Position numbers and translations under genes: made by a program
Notes under the pieces: generated by a model
Told to the model about the DNA's origin: nothing
Seen by the model: the letters and a program-made list of their open reading frames with translations, nothing else
Database searches by the model: none
Shown: in pieces, positions 36,388-47,032 of the stretch
Position numbering within the stretch: position 1 is the stretch's first letter
Layout: every line of letters begins with the position of its first letter
NCBI RefSeq assembly: GCF_002743055.1
Contig: NZ_PDYM01000022.1
Coordinates: 1 to 50,888, forward strand
Length of the DNA: 50,888 nt
Direction: 5' to 3'
From: Sporosarcina sp. P13
Lineage (GTDB): Bacteria > Bacillota > Bacilli > Bacillales_A > Planococcaceae

Positions 36388-37725
36388 ATGACTTCACCAT
36401 CGTCAGAATTGACTCAGGATTCAAGAAGGAATTCCATGGATCCAATTCCGAATAATGAACGAATATTTGGCTTGCCTTCCTACATTGCAATGTGGGTTTC
36501 TTCCATGGTAGTAATCCAAATTTTCATTGTAGGGCAATCATTTCTTCCGCCAAGCGGTTCGCTAAATGTTTTGCAAGCGGTCTGGGTTACTATCATATCA
36601 GCAATAATTTTATGGGTGTTGTTTGTTTTAAATTCTGCACCTGGAATAAAATATGGGATTCCCTTTATTGTGCAAGCTAGAACATCCTTCGGGTATAAAG
36701 GCGCTCGTATTGCCTCTTTGATTCGTGTCATCCCGGCAATATTTTGGTATGGAATCGGCTCGTGGATTGGAGCAAGCGCAATGGTTTTCATCACCGAGAC
36801 GATTTGGGGGTGGGGGAACATTTGGTTTTTCTTTATATTGTTTCAAATTGCGCAGTCAGCGATTGCCTACTTTGGTATAAAATCTATTAAATGGTTTGAT
36901 TCAGTGTTATCTGTCGTTGTATTGGGCTTTTTAATCTATATTATGTATCAGATACTCCAGCTTGATAGTCTAAGTTTAACTGAAAATTGGATGTCATCGG
37001 GAAGTTGGGGAAAGCCCTTTTTTGTAGCCATCACAGCTTCAGTTGGTGTACTGATAACTGCTTCCATCAATAATGGGGATTTAGGTAGATTTTTAGAAAA
37101 TAAACCGAAAAATAATTGGATTGGCCATTTTTTCGGAATCGTACCGATGTTTATTTTGATGTTATTAATTGGGGTTTTATCTGCTGCGACCACAGGAATA
37201 TGGGATCCTATTCAGGCACTTGTTTCTGTCATACCGAGTCCGGCAGTAGCGGTTGCGATGATGATATTTATTGTAGTAGCTCAATTTACAACGAATTTGA
37301 CGATTAATATCAAACCGCCGGCACTTGTCTTAGTTGAAATGTTTGACATGAAATGGGGGGTGGCTGTAGTTGTTGTTGGCGTGTTGAGTATCGCGACATT
37401 CCCATGGTTACTCCTTTCAAGTACGGCCTTTGGTCAGTTTATCGCCTTCTACTCCGCTTTTTTAGGGCCGTTATTAGGCATACTTTTAGCTGACTATTAC
37501 CTTGTAAGAAAACAGAAGATCGATGTCGAAGAGTATTATAGTCAACAACAAAGCTATAATTGGTTGGGACTTGGCGTGTTGCTAATTAGCGGAATTATAG
37601 GTATTATCTTTTTGCCCATCTCATGGATGGTAAGTCTTCCATTAAGTATTATCCTTTATTGGGGTGGTTGCCAACTGAATCCTATTCATAAAAGAACTGA
37701 AATGCTCAAACAAGCCAATGAATAG
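36388..37725 (+). CDS. NCS1 family permease (hydantoin/allantoin/purine-type) 2
   Basis: 445 residues with about twelve membrane helices. [39 protein letters not shown] and PAIFWYGIGSWIGASAMV are the same NCS1 blocks as in the first permease, but the two are only moderately similar, so this is not a recent duplicate. It may take up another isomer or export the carbamoyl product. ATG 36388 follows GGGAGAG; ATG 36361 within the preceding gene's stop region is less likely. A strong terminator ends the operon. Confidence 0.92.
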   Translation: MTSPSSELTQDSRRNSMDPIPNNERIFGLPSYIAMWVSSMVVIQIFIVGQSFLPPSGSLNVLQAVWVTIISAIILWVLFVLNSAPGIKYGIPFIVQARTSFGYKGARIASLIRVIPAIFWYGIGSWIGASAMVFITETIWGWGNIWFFFILFQIAQSAIAYFGIKSIKWFDSVLSVVVLGFLIYIMYQILQLDSLSLTENWMSSGSWGKPFFVAITASVGVLITASINNGDLGRFLENKPKNNWIGHFFGIVPMFILMLLIGVLSAATTGIWDPIQALVSVIPSPAVAVAMMIFIVVAQFTTNLTINIKPPALVLVEMFDMKWGVAVVVVGVLSIATFPWLLLSSTAFGQFIAFYSAFLGPLLGILLADYYLVRKQKIDVEEYYSQQQSYNWLGLGVLLISGIIGIIFLPISWMVSLPLSIILYWGGCQLNPIHKRTEMLKQANE

Positions 37726-37763
37726 TCCTGAAGATACTACGATTCAACTGAATACAAAAGCAT

Positions 37764-37804
37764 CACCCCAGCTGCATCCTATTGGATGTGGTTGGGGTGT
37801 TTTT
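37764..37804 (+). terminator. Rho-independent terminator of the hydantoin operon
   Basis: CACCCCAGCTGCATCC (37764-37779) pairs with GGATGTGGTTGGGGTG (37784-37799) with G-T pairs, a four-base loop and a T-run. Confidence 0.88.
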
Positions 37805-37932
37805 GTGGCAAGCCAACATAGGGTGGATGCAATTACATCGAGGTGCAATGTATTAAAGTTTAGAATTATGTGAATCTACGGACAATTGATATATAATTAT
37901 TTGTAATTACTTAACAAGTGGAGGTCGAAATA

Positions 37933-39543
37933 TTGGAGACTTTTATACTAGATTCTGCTGGAAAGAGCTATCGGGCTGACATAAAAAAAGCGGGGGAAAT
38001 CAACTGTGAAGAAGCAAAGGAACTTGCCCGACTAATAGAAGACAAAGAAACACAATTAGTGAATACCGAGGGAACGAATAGTACGTATTTTATTGGGAAT
38101 ATGCAAAAGAATTGTACAATTGTCTCTAAAATTGATTCGGAACATGCGGAGGAATACATCGTTTCAAGTAAAAGGTACAAAAATTTAAAAGAAGATCTAG
38201 AGTCAATTATGAATTCAAGTGGAGAGCTAGTAACCATTGCGAATAATCAAGGGGTTATTGAACGAGTTAGCTCAAACTGTAAAAAAATCATGGGGATTGA
38301 AGTGAATGAATTTGTCGGTAAATCAATTTTTGAGCTGGAAAAATCGGGAGTCGTTACTCTGTCATCTACAAAAAAAGTGTTAGAAACATTGAGGGAAGTG
38401 ACGGTAACCCAACAAACAAAAGGCAATAAGCGTTTATATGTACGAGGGTTCCCAATTTTTAATGAAAATGGTTCACTAGGGAAAATCCTGAATATATCAA
38501 AAGATGTAACTGAAGAATCGATATTACGGGAAAGGCTGAAAGAAGCTGAACGCGAAGTAGAACTTTTAATAGAAGAAGTCCATAAAGGACACAAGAACGA
38601 CAATAGGATCATCGTCAAATCAAAAAAGGTAGAAGAAATATATTATTTATTGAATAAGGTAGCAAAAACGGATGTGACTGTTCTCTTTCTAGGGGAAACC
38701 GGAGTGGGTAAAGGCGTTTTCGCCCAATACTTACATGAGACTAGTAATAGAAGGGATTTCCCTTTTATTAATGTGAATTGCAGTGTACTACCAAAGCACT
38801 TGATCGAATCGGAGTTATTTGGCTATGTGAAAGGGTCTTTTACGGGGGCAAATCCTCAAGGGAAAAAAGGATTGATTGAAGCAGCTGAAAATGGGACGTT
38901 ATTTTTAGATGAGATTGGTGAGCTTTCCTTAGAGACTCAAGCAAAGTTATTGCATGTTTTGCAGGAAAAAACATTTACTCCTATCGGAACAACGACGCCA
39001 GTGAAAGCGAATGTAAGATTTATTGCGGCTACGAATAAAGATTTAACTACAATGATAGAAAAGGGACAGTTTCGCAGTGATTTATATTACCGTCTTAATG
39101 TAGTACCCATTCAAATGCCTACACTTAGGGAAAGAAAAGAAGATATTCCTTTCTTTCTACAGCATTTTTTAGAAGTTTTCAATACAAAATATCAAAAATC
39201 CCGCTCCCTATCTCCTGAAGTTATAGATCAATTAACGTATTATAATTGGCCTGGTAATGTAAGAGAGTTGCAAAATATGATGGAAAGATTAATCATTACT
39301 TCGTCAAAAAACACAATAGAAATGACGGATTTACCTGCATCAATAGTAGACCAGCAGCATTATGTAAGTATAGAGGCTCTTGAAAATAATTCTTTAAAAG
39401 AGAGAATGGATCAGTTTGAAAAACAGATTTTAATCAAAACTTTAGCAAAATCAAAAAACTTAAGTGAAATGTCAACTAGTTTACAAGTGGATATTTCAAC
39501 TATTAGCAGAAAGTTAAAGAAACACAACATTGCTTTGCGTTAA
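37933..39543 (+). CDS. Sigma-54-dependent transcriptional activator with PAS domain
   Basis: 536 residues: an unassigned N-terminal sensory part (1-90), a PAS domain (about 90-195), the AAA+ domain with Walker A GETGVGKG (254-261), the sigma-54 contact loop GSFTGA (301-306, a GAFTGA variant) and Walker B TLFLDEIGE, then a Fis-type HTH (LSEMSTSLQVDISTISRKLK). It should bind the TTGCR-N4-TGCAA sites before hyuA and before the Pdh-like operon and drive open-complex formation by ATP hydrolysis. TTG 37933 lies nine bases after AGTGGAGG. One activator site overlaps its stop codon. Confidence 0.95.
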   Translation: METFILDSAGKSYRADIKKAGEINCEEAKELARLIEDKETQLVNTEGTNSTYFIGNMQKNCTIVSKIDSEHAEEYIVSSKRYKNLKEDLESIMNSSGELVTIANNQGVIERVSSNCKKIMGIEVNEFVGKSIFELEKSGVVTLSSTKKVLETLREVTVTQQTKGNKRLYVRGFPIFNENGSLGKILNISKDVTEESILRERLKEAEREVELLIEEVHKGHKNDNRIIVKSKKVEEIYYLLNKVAKTDVTVLFLGETGVGKGVFAQYLHETSNRRDFPFINVNCSVLPKHLIESELFGYVKGSFTGANPQGKKGLIEAAENGTLFLDEIGELSLETQAKLLHVLQEKTFTPIGTTTPVKANVRFIAATNKDLTTMIEKGQFRSDLYYRLNVVPIQMPTLRERKEDIPFFLQHFLEVFNTKYQKSRSLSPEVIDQLTYYNWPGNVRELQNMMERLIITSSKNTIEMTDLPASIVDQQHYVSIEALENNSLKERMDQFEKQILIKTLAKSKNLSEMSTSLQVDISTISRKLKKHNIALR

Positions 39544-39633
39544 TGCAAAAAAATGCAATATTGCAAAAGGTTGATTCTATGCTTACTAACAATTAAATTC
39601 AAAAATTTTGAGAACTTTATTGCATTAATGCAA
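39535..39633. promoter_or_regulatory. Three upstream activator sites, second set
   Basis: TTGCGTTAATGCAA (39535-39548, overlapping the activator's stop), ATGCAATATTGCAA (39553-39566) and TTGCATTAATGCAA (39620-39633) have the same pattern as the sites before hyuA. They lie 55-155 bases before a second sigma-54 promoter. Confidence 0.8.
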
Positions 39634-39687
39634 TTTAAAAATAATTGAATGAAGAGGTATGTATTGTTATGAAAGCGTTTTAAAAGT

Positions 39688-39703
39688 TGGCACCATTCTT
39701 GCA
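39688..39703 (+). promoter_or_regulatory. Second sigma-54 promoter
   Basis: TGGCACCATTCTTGCA again fits TGGCAC-N5-TTGCW. The surrounding bases (AAAAG before, ATATAAATAGCTA after) match those around the hyuA promoter, showing that this is a copy of that region. The next intact gene is the E1-alpha gene at 40061. Confidence 0.88.
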
Positions 39704-39737
39704 ATATAAATAGCTAACACAGAAAAGGAGGAATAGT

Positions 39738-39821
39738 ATGGAACTATTTGGCGTAGATGTCGGGGGGCACTACAACAGCCGATCGGAATGATCGAGTTAT
39801 CAGAAATGATGAAGTTTAAGC
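39738..39821 (+). pseudogene. Truncated duplicate of the hyuA start
   Basis: After AGGAGGAATAGT, ATG 39738 reads ELFGVDVGG like hyuA (KLFGVDVGG), then an internal deletion joins it to a stretch reading [10 protein letters not shown], which matches GMIELSEMN about 45 codons into hyuA. A stop follows. The duplication therefore carried the promoter, activator sites and 5' end of hyuA to this place, where the coding part decayed. Confidence 0.9.
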
Positions 39822-41086
<1,265 letters not shown>

Positions 41087-41144
41087 ACACCAGCATATTT
41101 GGAAGAACAAAAAAATCCGTTTTCGGCGAAAGGGGGAAAATAGT

Positions 41145-42125
41145 ATGTCTCAAATGACAATGATTGAAGCCATTACAAATGCAATGGACACCGAACTAGC
41201 AAAAGATACCAATGTGTTAGTTTTTGGGGAAGATGTTGGCCTTAACGGAGGCGTATTCCGTGCAACGAGCGGGCTTCAACAAAAATACGGTGAAGAGCGT
41301 GTGTTTGATACCCCCCTAGGTGAATCGGGAATTGGTGGCTTGGCAGTTGGTTTAGGCCTACAAGGGTTTCGTCCCATCGCTGAAATTCAATTTTTCGGTT
41401 TTGTTTTCGAAGTATTTGATTCGATTGCTTCACAAGCTGCACGAATGCGTTATCGCTCCGGGGGAAGATTCACGAGCCCGATTACTTTTCGTTCGCCTTT
41501 CGGAGGAGGAGTGAAGACGCCTGAAAATCATGCGGATAGCTTGGAAGGATTGATGATGCAAACGCCTGGATTGAAAGTAGTAATCCCTTCGAATCCGTAC
41601 GACGCAAAAGGACTGTTGATTTCATCGATACGGGATAACGATCCGGTCATATTTCTGGAACATATGAAATTATATCGTTCTTTTCGAGGTGAAGTCCCTG
41701 AAGAAAGTTATACCATCCCACTTGGTCAAGCGAGTGTGGTTCGGAAGGGTAATGATGTGACAATCATCACATATGGTGCCATGGTTCACACCTCATTACA
41801 GGCAGCCGAAGAAATTGAAAAAATACGGGGGACTCAGGTTGAAGTGATCGATCTTCGAACAATCCAGCCACTAGATATCGACACGATTATGACTTCAATT
41901 GAAAAGACAAACCGAGCGATTGTTGTTCAGGAAGCACAAAAAACTTCGGGAATCGCGGCCGAAGTTATTGCACAAATCAACGAGAAGGGGATTGACCTCT
42001 TGGAAGCTCCCGTTTTACGTGTGGCTTCACCGGATACCATCTATCCATTTGCACAGATTGAAGACGAGTGGATTCCTAATCCCGCCCGAGTGATTGAAGC
42101 ATTGAATACTGTTTTGGATTACTAA
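41145..42125 (+). CDS. Pyruvate/2-oxoacid dehydrogenase E1 beta subunit (PdhB-like)
   Basis: 326 residues, the usual length. [38 protein letters not shown] and [18 protein letters not shown] are E1-beta blocks that complete the thiamine diphosphate site with E1 alpha. The C-terminal domain has [19 protein letters not shown] precedes ATG 41145, which also fits the family N-terminus; the open frame extends 26 codons upstream into the end of E1 alpha. Second gene of the operon. Confidence 0.94.
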   Translation: MSQMTMIEAITNAMDTELAKDTNVLVFGEDVGLNGGVFRATSGLQQKYGEERVFDTPLGESGIGGLAVGLGLQGFRPIAEIQFFGFVFEVFDSIASQAARMRYRSGGRFTSPITFRSPFGGGVKTPENHADSLEGLMMQTPGLKVVIPSNPYDAKGLLISSIRDNDPVIFLEHMKLYRSFRGEVPEESYTIPLGQASVVRKGNDVTIITYGAMVHTSLQAAEEIEKIRGTQVEVIDLRTIQPLDIDTIMTSIEKTNRAIVVQEAQKTSGIAAEVIAQINEKGIDLLEAPVLRVASPDTIYPFAQIEDEWIPNPARVIEALNTVLDY

Positions 42126-42158
42126 TTCGACGGATTGAGAGAATCGGAGGTTGGTACA

Positions 42159-43460
42159 TTGGGGACGTTAAAAATGAAACTACCCGAACTTGGCGAAGGG
42201 ATTTTTGAGGGAGAAATTTTAGAATGGCGTATAAAACAGGGAGACTCCGTAGTGGAGGATGACATTATAGCAGAGGTTCAAAATGATAAAGCAGTAGTTG
42301 AACTCCCTTCACCATTCTCCGGGAAAGTGGTAGAAATCAAAGTAGCAGAAGGAGAAGTTTGTACTGTCGAAGATACCATCCTTGTACTGGAGGTTAAGGA
42401 CGTAACGAACGCAACTTCAGAAAATGTGGTAGAAAATAAAGAACCAGAGCAGGATATGGCTTCAACTACAGTAACATCGGCTGCTGTACCTCCATCTTCA
42501 GAAGGTATTCAAGGTAAGCAAACGATAAAAGCTACCCCAAGTGTGCGTAAATTGGCTCGGGAAAAGGGGGTTTCTTTACATTTACTTACACCCACTGGAA
42601 AAGATCAGCGAATTACCCGTGAAGATGTATTGGCTTTCGATAAAAATGAACAGAATCGCATTGCTACTACCGACATTGACGATGCGCCTATTGGAAAAAA
42701 TGAGATAAGTAAAAAGGAACAAAAAATTCCTTCATCGCTTCCTAGTCTGATGGAAGAAGCGTTGGAGGAAAGGAGTCCAATCCGTGGAATTCGTAAGGTT
42801 ATAGCCAATGCAATGGTGAAATCAGCGTATACAATTCCACATGTAACCATTATGGATGAAGTAGAAGTAGGGGGATTAGTAGCTATTCGTACGAAAGCAA
42901 AGTCTTTTGCAGAGGAAAAAGGTGTGCAACTTACGTATCTTCCATTTATAGTGAAAGCTCTCATTGCAGGATTGACCCAGTTCCCGGTGTTGAATAGCTC
43001 AATAGATGAAGAAACAAATGAAATTGTTTACAAAAAGTATTACAACATCGGAATTGCAACAGACACGGATAACGGTCTTTTAGTTCCAGTCATCAAATCC
43101 GCAGAACGAAAAAATATATGGGCGATTGCTAGTGAAATAAAGGATTTGTCTATGCGCGGACGGGCAGGGAAATTGAATGCAGACGAATTAAAAGGAAGTA
43201 CAATTACAATAACAAATATTGGCTCAACGGGAGGAATGATATTTACCCCGATTATCAATTATCCTGAAGTTGCCATACTTGGCATTGGGCGCATAACAGA
43301 AAAGCCAATCATAAAAAATAAAGAGATTGTTGCAGCCTCTATGATGAACCTTTCGTTAAGCTTTGATCATCGCATCATTGATGGGGCTACGGCACAAAAG
43401 TTTTTAAACTATATTAAACAATTATTGGAAGACCCTCGATTGTTAGTGTTGGAAGTTTAG
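42159..43460 (+). CDS. Dihydrolipoamide acyltransferase E2 (PdhC-like)
   Basis: 433 residues: a single lipoyl domain at the N-terminus with the lipoyl-lysine Lys44 (EVQNDKAVVELPS), a linker, a peripheral-subunit-binding domain (TPSVRKLAREKGVSL...ITREDVLAF) for E1/E3, and the catalytic domain with His404 and Asp408 (SFDHRIIDG). It forms the core of the complex. TTG 42159 is nine bases after CGGAGG; ATG 42174 is an alternative. No E3 (dihydrolipoamide dehydrogenase) gene follows: a type A element begins two bases after the stop, so E3 must come from another locus. Confidence 0.93.
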   Translation: MGTLKMKLPELGEGIFEGEILEWRIKQGDSVVEDDIIAEVQNDKAVVELPSPFSGKVVEIKVAEGEVCTVEDTILVLEVKDVTNATSENVVENKEPEQDMASTTVTSAAVPPSSEGIQGKQTIKATPSVRKLAREKGVSLHLLTPTGKDQRITREDVLAFDKNEQNRIATTDIDDAPIGKNEISKKEQKIPSSLPSLMEEALEERSPIRGIRKVIANAMVKSAYTIPHVTIMDEVEVGGLVAIRTKAKSFAEEKGVQLTYLPFIVKALIAGLTQFPVLNSSIDEETNEIVYKKYYNIGIATDTDNGLLVPVIKSAERKNIWAIASEIKDLSMRGRAGKLNADELKGSTITITNIGSTGGMIFTPIINYPEVAILGIGRITEKPIIKNKEIVAASMMNLSLSFDHRIIDGATAQKFLNYIKQLLEDPRLLVLEV

Positions 43461-43462
43461 TA

Positions 43463-43516
43463 TAAGGTACCAGGTCCCGAAACAATTCAGAATTGTTTTG
43501 GACCTGGTACCTTTAA
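43463..43516. repeat. Type A palindromic element (A6)
   Basis: Near-consensus copy: AAGGTACCAGGTCCCGAAAC, CAATTCAGAATTG core, GGACCTGGTACCTTTAA. It starts two bases after the E2 stop codon and could terminate the operon. Confidence 0.9.
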
Positions 43517-43536
43517 TTATGTGTTCATTTTATTAA

Positions 43537-43606
43537 AAAGGTACCTGTGTGTGTGAAACAATCATGAATGTTTAAACACACGCGAATGTTTGACACACAG
43601 GTACCC
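43537..43606. repeat. Type B palindromic element (B2)
   Basis: AAAGGTACCTGTGTGTGTGA left arm, TGTTTAAACA centre, GACACACAGGTACCC right arm; twenty bases after A6. Confidence 0.9.
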
Positions 43607-43803
43607 AATATTATATTTTAAGATAGTAAGTTAAATAAGAGATATCGTATAGATTTAGAATGAAATTGGCGGGTATACTAAATAAAAAAGTATTATGGAA
43701 ACATTCATTCGAAAAAAGTACAAGAGGCTTTTTTCTTCTAGCGAGTAGTAAGGAGTTTCGCACGATAAATCCGTCATTATACCACTTCAGGGGGACGAAT
43801 AAA
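43607..43803. other. Leader before adenine deaminase
   Basis: The open frame runs upstream to 43660, but GGGGGA before ATG 43804 marks the start. I looked for a purine riboswitch aptamer and found none of its conserved loops. No other structure was seen. Confidence 0.45.
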
Positions 43804-45564
43804 ATGGAATTAGAAAAAAAGCAACTTGAAAAACGAATTTTAGTATCGCAACGGAAACAGCCGGCGGATTTCATTTTACGTAATGCACAGGTTGCTGATG
43901 TTTTTTCCCTTCGGTGGATCCAGGCAGACATCGTAGTGACTGATGGAATTATTGTCGCAATAGATGAACACGGTTTATTCGAAGCAATTAATGAAGAAGA
44001 TGCAGCAGGACGATATGTGATTCCGGGGTTAATTGATGGACATATACACATTGAATCTTCCGTTGTTACTCCGTCTGAATTCAGTAGAATCCTACTTCCT
44101 CATGGTGTAACAACTGTCATTACGGATCCACATGAAATTGCAAACGTAGCAGGTGGTAAAGGAATCCAATTCATGATTGAGGATGCTGCGGGTTGTGAAA
44201 TGGATATATTCTTCATGCTTCCCTCGAGCGTCCCTGCAACCACATTTGAACATGCGGGCGCTGTTTTGCGTGCGAAGGACTTAGAGCCTTTTTTGTTACA
44301 TTCTTCGGTCTTAGGCTTAGCCGAAGTGATGGATTTCCCTTCCGTTCTAGGTGCACAATCAGATATGTTAGACAAACTTCTAATGGCGCAGGGGGCTAAT
44401 GTAAAGATTGACGGTCATGGTGCTGGCCTAAATTCGGAGCAAATCCGTGGGTACCGTGTAGCGGGGATTCAAACAGATCATGAATGTGTCACGGCTGAAG
44501 AAGCGCTGGATCGTGTCACACAAGGCATGTATGTATTGATACGCGAAGGTTCCGTTGCTAAAAATTTACGTGACGTGCTGCCTGCGGTTACACCTTATAA
44601 CGCTCGGCGCTTTTTGTTTTGCACGGACGACAAGCATTTAGACGAATTGCTGGTGGATGGAAGTATTGATCATGCTATTCGTCTCGCCATTCAAGAAGGG
44701 ATGGAACCACTTCAGGCTATTCAATTAGCTACGCTCAATGCAGCGGAATGCTACGGGTTGTCTTCTAAAGGGGCACTAGCCGCAGGATTCGAGGCAGATT
44801 TAGTAGTACTAGACGATTTAGAGAGTTTTCAACCAGTGGCGGTGTGGAAGAACGGTGTGAAAGTTGCGAAGGATCAACGTATGTTATCGAAAAAAACAAT
44901 GAATCCGTCGCCTTCATCCAGTATTACACAAACAGTTAGCCTTCCTTCATTAACCGCAGATGATTTTGCAATCCCTTTTACAAATACGGGATTGGCACAT
45001 GTAATGGAAATTATACCGAATCAATTAATGACAAATAAAAGAGTTATACAAGTCCCTGTTGAAAATGGAGTATTTATTCCAACTGTCAAAGAGGATTTGT
45101 TGAAACTGGCTGTAATAGAAAGGCATCATAGTTTAGGCACGATTGGATTAGGTATTGTACACGGTTTTGGATTGCAAAGTGGAGCGGTTGCGACAACTGT
45201 AGCCCATGATTCGCATAATGTAATTGCACTTGGAACAAATGATCGGGATATGATTGTCGCATGCGAAGAGTTACAACGAATCCAAGGAGGATATGTAGTC
45301 GTACAAGACGGAAAAGTACTCGCGTCACTTGCATTACCAATTGGCGGGCTTATGACCGATCGTAGTGCGATAGAAACCATTGAAGATTTAGAACGGTTGC
45401 ATACTTCACTGCATACTCTGAATCCAGCTCTTGACTTTCATTTGTTTGTCACGTTATCTTTTTTGAGTTTACCCGTCATTCCTGAACTGAAGTTGACGGA
45501 CACCGGTTTGTTTGACGTCAATCTGTTCCGACACATTCCGATTCAGGCGGGCTCTATGGATTGA
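43804..45564 (+). CDS. ade: Adenine deaminase
   Basis: 586 residues, the length of bacterial Ade (YerA/AdeC type). The metal-binding GLIDGHIHIESS, DPHEIANVAGG, VKIDGHGAGLN, TDHECVTAEEA and CTDDKHLDELL blocks are all present, then the family's C-terminal domain with VAHDSHNVIALGTND. It converts adenine to hypoxanthine and ammonia for purine salvage or use as nitrogen source. Neighbouring NCS1 permeases and a ureide-like pathway make a nitrogen-scavenging role plausible. Its last 220 bases are duplicated at 47874-48083, and a type B element follows its stop. Confidence 0.95.
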   Translation: MELEKKQLEKRILVSQRKQPADFILRNAQVADVFSLRWIQADIVVTDGIIVAIDEHGLFEAINEEDAAGRYVIPGLIDGHIHIESSVVTPSEFSRILLPHGVTTVITDPHEIANVAGGKGIQFMIEDAAGCEMDIFFMLPSSVPATTFEHAGAVLRAKDLEPFLLHSSVLGLAEVMDFPSVLGAQSDMLDKLLMAQGANVKIDGHGAGLNSEQIRGYRVAGIQTDHECVTAEEALDRVTQGMYVLIREGSVAKNLRDVLPAVTPYNARRFLFCTDDKHLDELLVDGSIDHAIRLAIQEGMEPLQAIQLATLNAAECYGLSSKGALAAGFEADLVVLDDLESFQPVAVWKNGVKVAKDQRMLSKKTMNPSPSSSITQTVSLPSLTADDFAIPFTNTGLAHVMEIIPNQLMTNKRVIQVPVENGVFIPTVKEDLLKLAVIERHHSLGTIGLGIVHGFGLQSGAVATTVAHDSHNVIALGTNDRDMIVACEELQRIQGGYVVVQDGKVLASLALPIGGLMTDRSAIETIEDLERLHTSLHTLNPALDFHLFVTLSFLSLPVIPELKLTDTGLFDVNLFRHIPIQAGSMD

Positions 45565-45575
45565 AATGCGTGAAT

Positions 45576-45644
45576 AAAGGTGCCTGTGCATTGAACTTTC
45601 ATGAATGTTTAACTAAACACGAAAGTTTACCGCACAGATACCCT
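45576..45644. repeat. Type B palindromic element (B3)
   Basis: AAAGGTGCCTGTGCATTGAA left arm; CTTTCATGAATG...CACGAAAG core arms; CGCACAGATACCC right end. It begins 12 bases after the ade stop and lies directly before the antiporter's ribosome site. Confidence 0.85.
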
Positions 45645-45669
45645 ATAACGTGGAGGAGGCAACGACTAG

Positions 45670-46623
45670 ATGTCCTATGTGTTATTACTTATCGGATTTG
45701 TTTTATTAATAAAAGGAGCTGACTTTTTCGTAGACGGTTCTTCTAGTATCGCCAGGTTGCTTCAAGTTCCGCCGATCTTGATCGGACTGACAATTGTCGC
45801 TCTTGGCACCAGCTCACCGGAAGCAACAGTCAGTATTATTGCAGCGATGGCCGGAAATGCAGATGTTGCAGTAGGGAATGTAGTAGGCAGTAATATTTTT
45901 AACATTACCATCGTTGTTGGACTCGCCGCGTTTCTATTCCCACTGAAAGTTCAGAGTGAAACGATTCGCAAAGAAATCCCTTTCACTTTGCTGGCAAGTA
46001 TCGTCATGTTGGTGTTAATGAGTGATATGGCACTGCAAGGCTTGAGTAGTAATATGATCACGCGCAGTGATGGAATAGTTTTCTTACTTTTCCTTTCGAT
46101 CTTTATGTATTATATAATCGAACTAGGTCTCAAAAGTCGTCAAAATGCCGTGCTAACCCAAGTGACGGAGAATGGTAAATGGGGAAAAAACATTATCATT
46201 ACGGTAGTCGGACTGGCGGCGATTATATTCGGGGGAGATTTGGTTGTAGATAACGCGACAGAAATTGCGTATTCCCTCGGCATGAGTGAAACATTAGTCG
46301 GTCTAACGATTATCGCGATTGGTACCTCGCTACCAGAATTAGTTACATCGATTTCAGCAGCATTGAAAAAAGAAAGTGAAATCGCGTTGGGGAATATTGT
46401 CGGAAGCAATATTTTCAATATCTTGTTTGTTCTCGGGGCGTCTTCCACCATTACGCCTATTGCGGTGAATGATAAAGTATTTATCGACGTCATTATCATG
46501 ATTGTATTGACGTTAGTATTATTGATATTCGCGAGGACAGGCTTAACTATTGGAAAGCGTGAAGGCTTAATGCTCGCTTTAGCCTACATCATCTATCTAG
46601 TGTACGTCATTTTACGTAATTGA
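45670..46623 (+). CDS. Ca2+/Na+ antiporter, CaCA family (YrbG-like)
   Basis: 317 residues, about ten membrane helices in two inverted halves. The alpha repeats GTSSPEATVSIIAAMAGNAD with VGNVVGSNIFNI and GTSLPELVTSISAALKKESE with LGNIVGSNIFNI hold the ion-binding Glu and Asn residues of cation/Ca exchangers. Acts in the cytoplasmic membrane, expelling Ca2+ or exchanging Na+/K+. GGAGGAGG precedes ATG 45670. Only a type B element separates it from ade, and a functional link to purine use is not evident. Confidence 0.94.
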   Translation: MSYVLLLIGFVLLIKGADFFVDGSSSIARLLQVPPILIGLTIVALGTSSPEATVSIIAAMAGNADVAVGNVVGSNIFNITIVVGLAAFLFPLKVQSETIRKEIPFTLLASIVMLVLMSDMALQGLSSNMITRSDGIVFLLFLSIFMYYIIELGLKSRQNAVLTQVTENGKWGKNIIITVVGLAAIIFGGDLVVDNATEIAYSLGMSETLVGLTIIAIGTSLPELVTSISAALKKESEIALGNIVGSNIFNILFVLGASSTITPIAVNDKVFIDVIIMIVLTLVLLIFARTGLTIGKREGLMLALAYIIYLVYVILRN

Positions 46624-46746
46624 CCACTCTCATATATGTATCCTTATATTTTTAAGGCTGGTACTTTTGATCAATGAAAATAATTGCGTACAGTACAATA
46701 AATTATCTTTAGAAATTGATCAAATCTGAGAGTCGCAAAATTGAAT

Positions 46747-46814
46747 AAAGGTACTTGTGCATGGAGCTTTCATGAATGTTTAAACAAACATGAAAGTTTT
46801 GCACACAGGTACCC
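46747..46814. repeat. Type B palindromic element (B4)
   Basis: AAAGGTACTTGTGCATGGAG left, CTTTCATG...CATGAAAG perfect inner arms around TGTTTAAACA, GCACACAGGTACCC right. One of the best preserved dyads. Confidence 0.9.
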
Positions 46815-46831
46815 TACACTATAATTTTGTA

Positions 46832-47024
46832 CTATTTGAGACGTTCTGACCATTAATCGGTCAAAGCGTCTTTTTTTATGCTTGATCAACAACAAGTCCA
46901 GTAAGATGTTTATCTACTATGTATTCTTCAAATCCGGTCCACATGTATAGTGATTTTTTATATGAATAAATCAATTGGGAATAGCTACGTAGTATAGGAT
47001 GGCTTGTAATTATTGAATGGAAAA
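46832..47024. repeat. 193-bp direct repeat, copy 1
   Basis: Starts with the terminator below and continues through GATCAACAACAAGTCCAGTA and TATGTATTCTTCAAATCCGG. It is matched with scattered mismatches by 48128-48320, 1.3 kb away. Confidence 0.85.
46840..46877 (+). terminator. Rho-independent terminator
   Basis: GACGTTCTGACC (46840-46851) pairs with GGTCAAAGCGTC (46859-46870), with a small internal mismatch, followed by seven Ts. A copy lies in the second direct repeat at about 48136-48173. Confidence 0.8.
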
Positions 47025-47032
47025 GACTGTGG

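Noticed and set aside
37860..37932. Sigma-A promoter of the activator gene (TATAAT at 37892)
   Set aside because: The -10 box is good, but there is no acceptable -35 box at the right distance, so I did not list it as a feature.
38247..38618. 123-residue minus-strand frame
   Set aside because: Antisense shadow of the sigma-54 activator, whose domains are unmistakable.
43607..43803. Purine riboswitch before adenine deaminase
   Set aside because: The conserved aptamer loops are absent and there is no terminator/antiterminator pair.
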